Positions 25,099-34,032 of a stretch of 64,000 bases of DNA are shown piece after piece (position 1 is the first letter of the stretch; the number at the start of each line of letters is the position of its first letter). Both the position numbers and the translations under genes were made by a program. Below the pieces are notes generated by a model that was not told where the DNA came from, searched no databases, and was given only the letters and a program-made list of their open reading frames with translations. Location of the stretch: assembly GCF_000382285.1 (NCBI RefSeq), contig NZ_KB907925.1, positions 62,001 through 126,000 on the forward strand. The letters are read 5' to 3'. The DNA is from Solimonas variicoloris DSM 15731. GTDB taxonomy: Bacteria > Pseudomonadota > Gammaproteobacteria > Nevskiales > Nevskiaceae.

Positions 25099-26328
25099 AT
25101 GCGCAGAGTCGTCGTCACCGGCATGGCCGGCATTACCGCGATCGGTTCCGATTGGGACAGCGTCGAGCGCAATCTGCGCGGCAACGTCAGCGGCATCGAG
25201 CGCATGCCGGAGTGGGACCGCTTCGAAGAGGTCAACACCCGCCTCGGCGGTCCGGTCAAGGACTTCACGCTGCCCCCGCACTACACGCGCAAGGTGCTGC
25301 GCACGATGGGCCGCGTCTCGCAGCTGTCGGTGCGCGCCTCGGAGCTCGCCCTCGAGGACGCCGGGCTCAAGGATGATCCGGAAATCCGCACCGGTCGCAT
25401 GGGGGTCTCGTACGGCTCCTGCACCGGCAGCACCGACGCGGTCTGCGAGTTCGGCAGCCTGATGGTCACCGGCAAGCTCGGCCGCTTCAACGCGACCACC
25501 TATCTGCGCATGATGAGCCACACCGCGGCCGTCAACATCGGCCTGCACTTCGGGCTCAAGGGCCGCATCATCCCGACCTGCAGTGCCTGCACCTCCGGCA
25601 GCCAGGGCGTCGGCTATGCCTACGAGGCGATCAAGTACGGCATGCAGACGATGATGCTGGCCGGCGGCGCCGAGGAGCTGTGCCCGTCGGAAGCCGCGGT
25701 GTTCGACACGCTGTTCGCCACCTCGCAGAAGAACGACGCGCCGAAGACCACCCCGGCGCCGTTCGACAAGGACCGCGACGGTCTCGTCATCGGCGAAGGC
25801 GCCGCCACGCTGGTGCTCGAGGAATACGAGCACGCCAAGGCGCGCGGCGCGAAGATCTACGCCGAGATCGTCGGCTTCGGCTGCAACTCGGACGGCGACC
25901 ACGCCACGCATCCGAACCAGGAAACGATGGGCGGCGCGATGCAGCTCGCCTTCGCCGATGCCGGCAACGTCTCGGTCGGCGACATCGGCTATGTCTCGTG
26001 CCACGGCACGGCCACCGAGCAGGGCGACATCGCCGAGAGCAACACCACGCGCCGCGTCTTCGACCGCGCCGTGCCGGTCAGCTCGATGAAGGGCCATCTC
26101 GGCCACACGCTCGGCGCCTGCGGCGCGATCGAATCGTGGTGGACGATCGAGATGATGAACCGCGGCTGGTTCGCGCCGACGCTGAACCTGCACAACCCGG
26201 ACCCGCGCTGCGGCGAGCTCGACTACATCATGGGCAATGGCCGCGCGATCCAGACCGAACATGTCATGAACAACAACTTCGCGTTCGGCGGCATCAATAC
26301 CTCGCTGATCTTCCGTCGCACGATGTGA
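25099..26328 (+). CDS. apeR: APE beta-ketoacyl-ACP synthase, ApeR type
   Basis: A 409-residue KAS-II-type ketosynthase with complete triad: Cys164 in CSACTSGSQ, His302 in CHGTATEQGD and His336 in KGHLGHTLGACG, plus Lys331. The end NNNFAFGGINTSLIF is typical. In known systems this stand-alone ketosynthase handles an early or separate condensation, distinct from the ApeO:ApeC pair. GGAGTGAGGTCTG before the ATG is its ribosome site. It is the last biosynthetic gene of the plus arm. Confidence 0.92.
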   Translation: MRRVVVTGMAGITAIGSDWDSVERNLRGNVSGIERMPEWDRFEEVNTRLGGPVKDFTLPPHYTRKVLRTMGRVSQLSVRASELALEDAGLKDDPEIRTGRMGVSYGSCTGSTDAVCEFGSLMVTGKLGRFNATTYLRMMSHTAAVNIGLHFGLKGRIIPTCSACTSGSQGVGYAYEAIKYGMQTMMLAGGAEELCPSEAAVFDTLFATSQKNDAPKTTPAPFDKDRDGLVIGEGAATLVLEEYEHAKARGAKIYAEIVGFGCNSDGDHATHPNQETMGGAMQLAFADAGNVSVGDIGYVSCHGTATEQGDIAESNTTRRVFDRAVPVSSMKGHLGHTLGACGAIESWWTIEMMNRGWFAPTLNLHNPDPRCGELDYIMGNGRAIQTEHVMNNNFAFGGINTSLIFRRTM

Positions 26329-26433
26329 GCGGCGGCCGGTCTGTGCCGCGGCTCTCGGCTGCGGCGCAGCGGCATCGCTAAAGTCCCCGCTTCAGGCGGC
26401 GCCTCCCGGCGCCGCGTCCACCGGAGAGAGCCC

Positions 26434-26835
26434 ATGCGTCAACTCAAGTATCTGCTGGTCGCCCTGATGCTGCTGCCGTTCGCCGCCTTCGCACGCAACG
26501 CCCCGATCCACGACACCGACGTCGCCGTGGTCGGCAACCTGTCGGCCAAGCAGGTCGGCGAAGCCGTCAATCGCGCGCTCGTCGGCCGCCGCTGGATCAT
26601 CAGCAACCAGAAGGGCAACACGCTCGAAGCCACGCAGATGACGCGTGGCCTGATGGCAAAGGTCGCCATCAGCTGGGACGCGCAGCACGTGACGATCAAG
26701 TACCTCGACAGCCAGGGTCTCGACTACGAGGAAAAGGACGGCGAACGCTATATCCACGGCAACTACAACAAGTGGATCGGCAACCTCGAGCGCGATCTGC
26801 CGGTGTTCATGACGCGCGTCGCCGCCGGCCAGTAG
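26434..26835 (+). CDS. Secreted protein of unknown function
   Basis: A 133-residue protein with a signal peptide (MRQLKYLLVALMLLPFAAFA, cut near residue 20) and a mature part rich in beta strands: DTDVAVVGNLSAKQVGEAV, RRWIISNQKGNTLEAT and KVAISWDAQHVTIKYLD. It resembles small periplasmic proteins annotated as hypothetical in many gammaproteobacteria; I do not recognise a named family. GGAGAG lies 5 bases upstream of the ATG. It may be transcribed on its own (105-base spacer after apeR) and is followed at once by a good terminator, which may end the APE plus-arm transcript too. Confidence 0.8.
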   Translation: MRQLKYLLVALMLLPFAAFARNAPIHDTDVAVVGNLSAKQVGEAVNRALVGRRWIISNQKGNTLEATQMTRGLMAKVAISWDAQHVTIKYLDSQGLDYEEKDGERYIHGNYNKWIGNLERDLPVFMTRVAAGQ

Positions 26836-26851
26836 GCGGTTTCATGATCGA

Positions 26852-26884
26852 GGCCGCGCCGCCGCAGGGTGGCGCGGCCTTTTT
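26852..26884 (+). terminator. Rho-independent terminator
   Basis: GGCCGCGCC at 26852-26860 pairs perfectly with GGCGCGGCC at 26871-26879 around a 10-base loop and is followed by TTTTT. It lies 17 bases after the stop of the secreted-protein gene and is the clearest intrinsic terminator in the window; it probably closes the APE plus-arm unit. Confidence 0.85.
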
Positions 26885-27014
26885 CGTGCTCCGCAAGCAG
26901 GCGTTCATGCGGCCGCGGCCACCCTCGCGGGGAACGAGGAGAACGCCATGAGGAAACGCTCGAAGTTCTCGCGCTTCGCGCAGAAGACCGCGACGCTCGC
27001 CGGCCGGACGGCGA

Positions 27015-28250
27015 TCAGGCGCCGGCGCGATGCGGCGCCGGCCGGTACAGCAGCAGGCCGATCATCGCCAGCGCCGAGAACACGGCCCCGGCGAGGAAGG
27101 TCGCACCGGCGCCGTGCGCGCTCCACAGCGCGCCGGCGACGACGCTGGCGAGCAGCAGCGCCAACCCGCTGAGCAGGTCGAAGAAGCCGAAGGCCGTGCC
27201 GCGCAGCGCCGTCGGCGCGGTATCGGCGATCAGCTTCGCCAGCAGACCCTGCGTCAGACCCATGTGCAGGCCCCACAGCGCCGCGCCGGCGAACGCCACG
27301 AGCGGCGTCGCGGCAGCGGCGAGCACCAGATCGGCGGCAATCAGCAGCGCGATGCCGGCGATCAGCAGCGTGCGCGCGCTGATGCGATCGGCGGCGACGC
27401 CGGCCGGCACCGCGCTGGTCGCGTAGACGACGTTCATCACCACCATGATCGCCGGCACCCAGGTCAGCGGCAGACCGACGTCCTGCGCGCGCAGCACGAG
27501 GAAGGCCTCGCTGAAGCGCGCCAGCGTCAGCACCGTGCCGAACAGCAGCAGCAGCCAGTAGCGCGCCGGCAGGCGACGCAATTCGCGCAACCGCGGCGGC
27601 GGCCGGCCCGCGCCGGACGCATGCGGACCGGCGGCCGGCTCGCGCACGCCGGCCATCAGCAGCGCGACGGCGATGAAGGCGGGCAGCACGGCGACCCACA
27701 GCGCCCAGTGGATGCGATCGGCGAACACCGCCATCAGCACGATCGCCAGCAGCGGCCCGACGAAGGCGCCGACCGAGTCGAGCGCCTGGCGCAGCCCGTA
27801 GGCGGCGCCGCGCAGCGGTGGCGACGTCAGATCGGCGACCAGCGCGTCGCGCGGCGCGCCGCGGATGCCCTTGCCGACGCGATCGAGAAAGCGCGCCGCG
27901 AACACCCAGCCGATGCTGCCGGCGAGCGGAAAGATCGGCTTGGTCAGCGCCGCCAGGCCGTAGCCGAACACGGCCAGACGCTTGCGTTCGCCGAGCCGGT
28001 CGCTGAGCGCGCCGGAGAACACCTTGGCGATCGACGCGGTCGCCTCGGCGACGCCTTCGATGAGGCCGACCGTCGTCATCGACGCGCCGAGCACGCCGAC
28101 CATGAACAGCGGCAGCAGGCTGTGCACCAGCTCCGAGGAGATGTCCATGAACATCGACACGAAGCCGAGCGCCCAGATGCCGCCGGGCAGCGCGCGCAGC
28201 GCCGGACCGATGCCGCCCGGCGCCGATGCCGCCGAAGTGTGGTCTTGCAT
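27015..28250 (-). CDS. MFS transporter
   Basis: A 411-residue major facilitator with about 12 transmembrane helices. DRLGERKRLA (near residues 84-93) is the loop 2-3 motif A, and RVGKGIRGAPRDALVADLT (near 123-141) is characteristic of a transporter subgroup often annotated as MFS drug or unknown-substrate exporter. Substrate is not predictable. I chose the ATG at 28250 with AAGG upstream, since the longer open frame lacks membrane character. It is convergent with the APE terminator region and divergent from the GFA gene. Confidence 0.9.
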   Translation of the reverse strand: MQDHTSAASAPGGIGPALRALPGGIWALGFVSMFMDISSELVHSLLPLFMVGVLGASMTTVGLIEGVAEATASIAKVFSGALSDRLGERKRLAVFGYGLAALTKPIFPLAGSIGWVFAARFLDRVGKGIRGAPRDALVADLTSPPLRGAAYGLRQALDSVGAFVGPLLAIVLMAVFADRIHWALWVAVLPAFIAVALLMAGVREPAAGPHASGAGRPPPRLRELRRLPARYWLLLLFGTVLTLARFSEAFLVLRAQDVGLPLTWVPAIMVVMNVVYATSAVPAGVAADRISARTLLIAGIALLIAADLVLAAAATPLVAFAGAALWGLHMGLTQGLLAKLIADTAPTALRGTAFGFFDLLSGLALLLASVVAGALWSAHGAGATFLAGAVFSALAMIGLLLYRPAPHRAGA

Positions 28251-28381
28251 GCGTAAGGCCTTGTGGGCGCCGCGCCCCGGAGCGCTGCGGCAGACTAGCG
28301 CGCCGGCACGGCGGCGAAAAGCTTCGACAGCCGGTCGCGGCCGCGGCATGCTGATCGCCGCTTCCAGGACGGAGAACAACG

Positions 28382-28732
28382 ATGAGCCTTTTTCACGGCA
28401 GCTGCCATTGCGGACGGATCGCCTACGACGTCGAGGTCGAGGCACAGCCGGCGATCGAGTGCAACTGCTCGCACTGCAGCCGCAAGGGTTATCTGCTGTG
28501 GTTCGTGCCGCGCACGGCGCTGACGCTGCGCACGCCGGCCGCAGACATGGCGACCTATCACTTCAACAAGCACGTCATCGACCATCACTTCTGCCCGGTC
28601 TGCGGCTGTGCGCCGTTCGGCTTCGGCACCGATCCGAAGGGCCAGGCGACGGCCGCGATCAACGTGCGCTGCCTCGAAGGCGTCGAACTCGGCACGCTGC
28701 AGCGCGTCCCGTACGACGGCCGCAGCGCCTGA
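28382..28732 (+). CDS. GFA/CENP-V family zinc protein
   Basis: A 116-residue protein of the glutathione-dependent formaldehyde-activating enzyme (GFA) fold. Zinc ligands are visible in GSCHCGRIAYDVEVE (residues 7-21), CNCSHCSRKGYLLWF (30-44) and FCPVCGCAPFGFGTD (near 67-81). Family members are often of unknown activity; the formaldehyde-activating function is established only for a few. GGAGAACAACG upstream provides a ribosome site. Confidence 0.92.
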   Translation: MSLFHGSCHCGRIAYDVEVEAQPAIECNCSHCSRKGYLLWFVPRTALTLRTPAADMATYHFNKHVIDHHFCPVCGCAPFGFGTDPKGQATAAINVRCLEGVELGTLQRVPYDGRSA

Positions 28733-28873
28733 CGCCGGACGCTGCCGCCCGCCCCGACCCGGTGGGCGGCGTGCGCCGCGTCACGAACGCGGCCCGCGCG
28801 TCAGCATTCTGTCCCGTTCGCCGCCCGGCCCGCGGCCACACTCGCGTCGGGCTCATGCGACGGAGAACGGGCG

Positions 28874-29566
28874 ATGTTCGAACGGACGTGGAAAAGCATT
28901 GGCATCGTGGCACTGCTCGTGCTGGCCGCCTGCGGCGGCTCGGGTGGCGGCCACGATGACGACGGCAACGAGCCGCCGCCGGCCGGCGTCGAGCGCCCCG
29001 GTCTCGGCGATTCCAAGGCGGCGCCGCAGGGCGCGCCGTTCGCGCTGCCGGCCGGCGTGGAAGTGGCTGGCCCGATCAAGGGCTACAGCGTCTTCGTGCC
29101 CGAGAACTGCGCGCCGCAGGAACCACCCCAGGGCGTCGGCGATCTCGTGCGCATCTGCCTGCCGCTGCGCAACACGACGAACACCACGGGCAACCCGCTG
29201 CCGATCACGGTGACGATCCCGCCCGGCTTCGTCGCCATCGCCGAGGATCTGCATACGCAGAACGGCGTCCTGGTGCAGAAGCAGACCGTGCTCATCGAGC
29301 CGGGCAGAACGATCTACCTGCCGCTGTATCTGTTCTGCCTCAACGCCAGCCGCAGCGGCAGCAGTCCGCAGGACAGCTTCCAGCTCGGGCCGATCCTGCA
29401 GTACGCCGACTTCCAGGAGCTGTTCGCGCTGCTCAAGGACAAGGAACTCAACCGCGACGCGCCGCAGGCCGAGCTGCAGGGCGCGGTGTGGCGCCTGTCC
29501 GAGGGCGATCCGCTGTCGGTCGAAGACCGCGCCTACATCGCCAGCCTGCCGGCGCGCCGCGACTGA
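28874..29566 (+). CDS. Putative lipoprotein of unknown function
   Basis: A 230-residue protein with a lipoprotein signal (IVALLVLAACGGSGG; Cys at residue 20), a Gly/Asp-rich linker and a mature part with two Cys residues near 77 and 92. Hydrophobic stretches PLPITVTIPPGFVAIAE and GRTIYLPLYLFCLNASRS suggest a beta-sandwich. I recognise no family and no enzyme motif. Its likely location is the inner face of the outer membrane. It is convergent with glpK, 28 bases apart. Confidence 0.82.
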   Translation: MFERTWKSIGIVALLVLAACGGSGGGHDDDGNEPPPAGVERPGLGDSKAAPQGAPFALPAGVEVAGPIKGYSVFVPENCAPQEPPQGVGDLVRICLPLRNTTNTTGNPLPITVTIPPGFVAIAEDLHTQNGVLVQKQTVLIEPGRTIYLPLYLFCLNASRSGSSPQDSFQLGPILQYADFQELFALLKDKELNRDAPQAELQGAVWRLSEGDPLSVEDRAYIASLPARRD

Positions 29567-29594
29567 GCACGGCGGCGGCGGCGCGAGCGGCGGC

Positions 29595-31097
<1,503 letters not shown>

Positions 31098-31131
31098 CGT
31101 TCCCCTCCACGGGCGCTGCGGCGCCCCGATA

Positions 31132-32622
31132 ATGTCGAACTTTAACCCGTCGTCCACGCCGATCCGACCGATGCCGCCCACCGACTCCGCCGCCGCGCCG
31201 CGTTCCGGCATCCGCGTGGTACCGCTGATCATCGCCAGCGCGCTGTTCATGGAGAACCTGGACTCGACGATCATCGCCACCGCGCTGCCGCAGATCGCCG
31301 GTGCGCTGCACGAGGATCCGCTGCATTTGAGCCTGGCGATCACCGCCTACCTGCTCAGCCTGGCGGTGTTCATCCCGCTGTCCGGCTGGATCGCCGACCG
31401 CTACGGCGCCAAGCGCGTGTTCCGCTACGCGATCCTGCTGTTCACGCTCGGCTCGGCGCTCTGCGGGCTGTCGCATTCGGTAGCCGGGCTGGTCGTCGCG
31501 CGCGTCATCCAAGGTCTCGGCGGCGCGATGATGGTGCCGGTCGGCCGTCTCGTGCTGCTGCGCAAGACGCCGAAAAGCGAGCTGGTCGCGGCAATGTCGT
31601 GGCTGACGATCCCGGCGCTGCTCGGCCCGGTGCTTGGCCCGCCGCTCGGCGGCTTCATCGTCACCTACGCCTCGTGGCGCTGGATCTTCTTCGTCAACCT
31701 GCCGATCGGCCTCGTCGGCTACTGGCTGGTGACGCGCTACATCGACGACATTCCCGGCGCCGCCACCGGCCCGCTCGACTGGCGCGGCTGGCTGCTGCTC
31801 GGCAGCGGCCTGGCGCTGCTGGTGTCGGGCTTCGAACAGCTCGGCAAGCAGGTGCTCGACAACGGTGCGGTCGCGGCGATGCTGCTGGCCGGCGCCGCAC
31901 TGCTCGCTGCCTACGTCGCCTATGCGCGCGGCCGGCGCGGCACGATCCTCGATCTCGGCCTGCTGAAGATCCCGACCTTCCGCGTCTCGGTCGGCGGCGG
32001 CACCGTCTACCGCGCCGGCATCGGCGCCTACACGCTGCTGATGCCGCTGATGCTGCAGCTCGGCTTCGGCTTCTCGGCGGCGGCCTCGGGCGCGACCACG
32101 TTCGTCTCGGCAGTCGGCGCACTGGTGATGAAGGCGACCGCGCCGCGCGTCGTGCGCCGCTTCGGCTTCCGGCCGCTGCTGATCGGCAACGCCCTGCTCA
32201 GCGCCGTGTTCCTGATCGGCTGCGGCCTGTTCGGCGAGGCCACGCCGCGCGGCCTGATCATGGCCTGGCTGCTCGCCTACGGTTTCTTCCGCTCGCTCGA
32301 ATTCACCTGCCTGAACACGCTCGGTTTCGCCGACGTGCCGGAAGCGCGCATGAGCCAGGCGACCAGCGTCTCCAGCACCGCGCAGCAGCTGGCGCTGAGC
32401 CTCGGCGTCGGCGTCGGCTCGCAGCTGCTCAACAGCAGCCTGGCGCTGCGCGCCGGCACCGCGCTCGCGGCGATCGATTTCCGTTACGCCTTCCTCGCCG
32501 TCGCGCTGCTGACCGCGTCCGCCGCGCTCGGCTTCCGCCGCCTCGCCGCCGACGCCGGCAACAACGTCAGCGGCCACGCCCGCGTCGCCGCCGAACCGGA
32601 ACCGGCCGAGCAGCGCAACTGA
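31132..32622 (+). CDS. DHA2-family MFS drug transporter
   Basis: A 496-residue transporter of the 14-helix DHA2 (EmrB/QacA) group. It has [17 protein letters not shown] (near residues 41-57) with the helix-1 acidic residue, [12 protein letters not shown] (motif A), [20 protein letters not shown] (motif B) and [11 protein letters not shown] (motif C, antiporter). It probably exports a hydrophobic compound. Start ATG 31132 or 31171; neither has a strong ribosome site. It stands alone. Confidence 0.92.
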   Translation: MSNFNPSSTPIRPMPPTDSAAAPRSGIRVVPLIIASALFMENLDSTIIATALPQIAGALHEDPLHLSLAITAYLLSLAVFIPLSGWIADRYGAKRVFRYAILLFTLGSALCGLSHSVAGLVVARVIQGLGGAMMVPVGRLVLLRKTPKSELVAAMSWLTIPALLGPVLGPPLGGFIVTYASWRWIFFVNLPIGLVGYWLVTRYIDDIPGAATGPLDWRGWLLLGSGLALLVSGFEQLGKQVLDNGAVAAMLLAGAALLAAYVAYARGRRGTILDLGLLKIPTFRVSVGGGTVYRAGIGAYTLLMPLMLQLGFGFSAAASGATTFVSAVGALVMKATAPRVVRRFGFRPLLIGNALLSAVFLIGCGLFGEATPRGLIMAWLLAYGFFRSLEFTCLNTLGFADVPEARMSQATSVSSTAQQLALSLGVGVGSQLLNSSLALRAGTALAAIDFRYAFLAVALLTASAALGFRRLAADAGNNVSGHARVAAEPEPAEQRN

Positions 32623-32626
32623 AGCC

Positions 32627-32662
32627 GGCTCCGGTCGGAGCCGTCGCGCTCAGAGCGCGACG
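32627..32662. terminator. Paired hairpins in a convergent gene junction
   Basis: GGCTCC-GGTC-GGAGCC (32627-32642) is followed by a 10-base perfect inverted repeat CGTCGCGCTC/GAGCGCGACG (32642-32662) that overlaps the end of the anti-sigma gene. The site lies between convergent genes and may act in both directions. No U-tract follows, so termination is inferred from position and structure only. Confidence 0.4.
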
Positions 32663-33408
32663 ACCGGCGCGCTGCTGACGACCGGACCGCTCGGCTGGCC
32701 GCTCGGCGAACCGCCGTAGGGCTCGCGGCTGACGGCGAGCATCGGCCGCTCCGGCATCTGCAGACCGGCCGGCATCGGCATGCGGCCACGGCCGGCGAGC
32801 GGCAGCAGGCCGAGCGAACGCGGCTTGCCGTCGTCGCCGATGATCCACAGCTCCAGGCTCTCGCGCTGCACGTCGACGCCGAAATCGCCGCGCGCGATGA
32901 CGCTGATCTCGCCCTTCTGCGGATACAGCGACACCATCCACACGGCGGCGCCGTTCTGCACCGGCAGCATCGACACCAGCGGCGGCTTGCCGGCGACGAC
33001 GGCCGGCGGCGGCCCGGCCGGCACCTCGCCGCGGTAGCGGTACAGCTGCAGCGACAGCGCCACCACGGCGGCGCTGGCGGCGACCGCCCAGGTCTGCCAG
33101 AACCACAGCGGCGGTCCACGCCGCCTGCCGCCACCACCGCCGCCACCACCGCCGGCGAGCGGCGTGACGCGGGCAGCGTCGGCGGCGATGCGCCGCTCGA
33201 TCTCGGCCCAGACGATCGCCCGCGGCGGCCGCGGCGCGGTGTCGGCGAGCAGCGGCGCGAAGCGCGTCTCCCAGAAACGGACCTCGGCGCGCAGATCGGC
33301 GCGCGACGGCAGCAGGCGCTCGAAACGGCGCCGCGCGGCGCCGCGCAGCGTGCCGAGCACGTATTCGGCGGCGAGGATCTGGCGCAGGCGGGCGTCGTCG
33401 TACTTCAT
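32650..33408 (-). CDS. Anti-sigma factor, RskA-like
   Basis: A 252-residue membrane anti-sigma factor. The N-terminal cytoplasmic part (residues 1-80) has the LAAEYVLGTLRGAARRRFERL helix that binds the sigma factor. One transmembrane helix lies near residues 102-122, and the C-terminal periplasmic domain (KPRSLGLLPLAGRG) fits the RskA family (anti-sigma-K). A run of nine glycines (86-94) precedes the membrane helix, an unusual flexible linker. Its ATG overlaps the sigma stop as ATGA. Confidence 0.9.
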   Translation of the reverse strand: MKYDDARLRQILAAEYVLGTLRGAARRRFERLLPSRADLRAEVRFWETRFAPLLADTAPRPPRAIVWAEIERRIAADAARVTPLAGGGGGGGGGRRRGPPLWFWQTWAVAASAAVVALSLQLYRYRGEVPAGPPPAVVAGKPPLVSMLPVQNGAAVWMVSLYPQKGEISVIARGDFGVDVQRESLELWIIGDDGKPRSLGLLPLAGRGRMPMPAGLQMPERPMLAVSREPYGGSPSGQPSGPVVSSAPVVAL

Positions 33409-33962
33409 GCCTCGAGGCACTCCCGCAGCAGCAGCAGGCCGCGCCGCACCCAGCTCTTGACGGTGCCGAGCGGTGCCTTGAGCACGCGCGCCAGCTCGGC
33501 GTGCGTATAGCCTTCGTAGTACGCGAGCAGCACGCTGCGGCGCTGCTCCGGGGCGAGCGCCTCCATGCAGCCGGCGAGCTGGCCGAGGCCCTCGCGCTCG
33601 ACGGCGCGCGCTTCCGGATCGACGGCGTCGCCGTCGGCGAAGGTCAGCGGCGGCGCGTCCTCCTCGTCCGGCATGCCGACTTCCGGGCGCCGGGCACGCA
33701 GCAGGTCCAGCGCGCGGTAGCGCGCGATGGTCTGCAGCCAGGTCAGCGGCGCGCCCTTGTCGGGGGCGTAGGTCTCCGCCTTCTGCCACACGCGCAGATA
33801 ACAGTCTTGCAAGGCTTCTTCCGCCCAGTCACGTCGCTCCAGAATACGCAGCAGCACGCCAAACAGATGCGCGCTGCTGGCGTCGTAGAGCTGGCGGAAC
33901 GCACGCACGTCGCCGGCGGCCGTTTCGGCGAGCAGGCGGGCCAGCAGAACGGCGTCGGTCAT
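33405..33962 (-). CDS. ECF RNA polymerase sigma factor, SigK-like
   Basis: A 185-residue ECF sigma factor. Region 2 covers about residues 24-92 (LYDASSAHLFGVLLRILERRDWAEEALQD and PLTWLQTIARYRALDLLRARR) and region 4 about 125-178 (LAYYEGYTHAELARVLKAPLGTVKSW, helix-turn-helix). It would be held inactive by the membrane anti-sigma factor encoded next and released by an envelope or stress signal. Targets are not visible; the GH18 gene lies just upstream on the same strand but no matching promoter pair can be confirmed. Confidence 0.94.
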   Translation of the reverse strand: MTDAVLLARLLAETAAGDVRAFRQLYDASSAHLFGVLLRILERRDWAEEALQDCYLRVWQKAETYAPDKGAPLTWLQTIARYRALDLLRARRPEVGMPDEEDAPPLTFADGDAVDPEARAVEREGLGQLAGCMEALAPEQRRSVLLAYYEGYTHAELARVLKAPLGTVKSWVRRGLLLLRECLEA

Positions 33963-34032
33963 GGGGACGGTGGGGCGGGCGTGGCCGCAGTGTAGCGGAA
34001 GCCGCGCCCGCCCCGTCCTGCCGCAAACCGCG

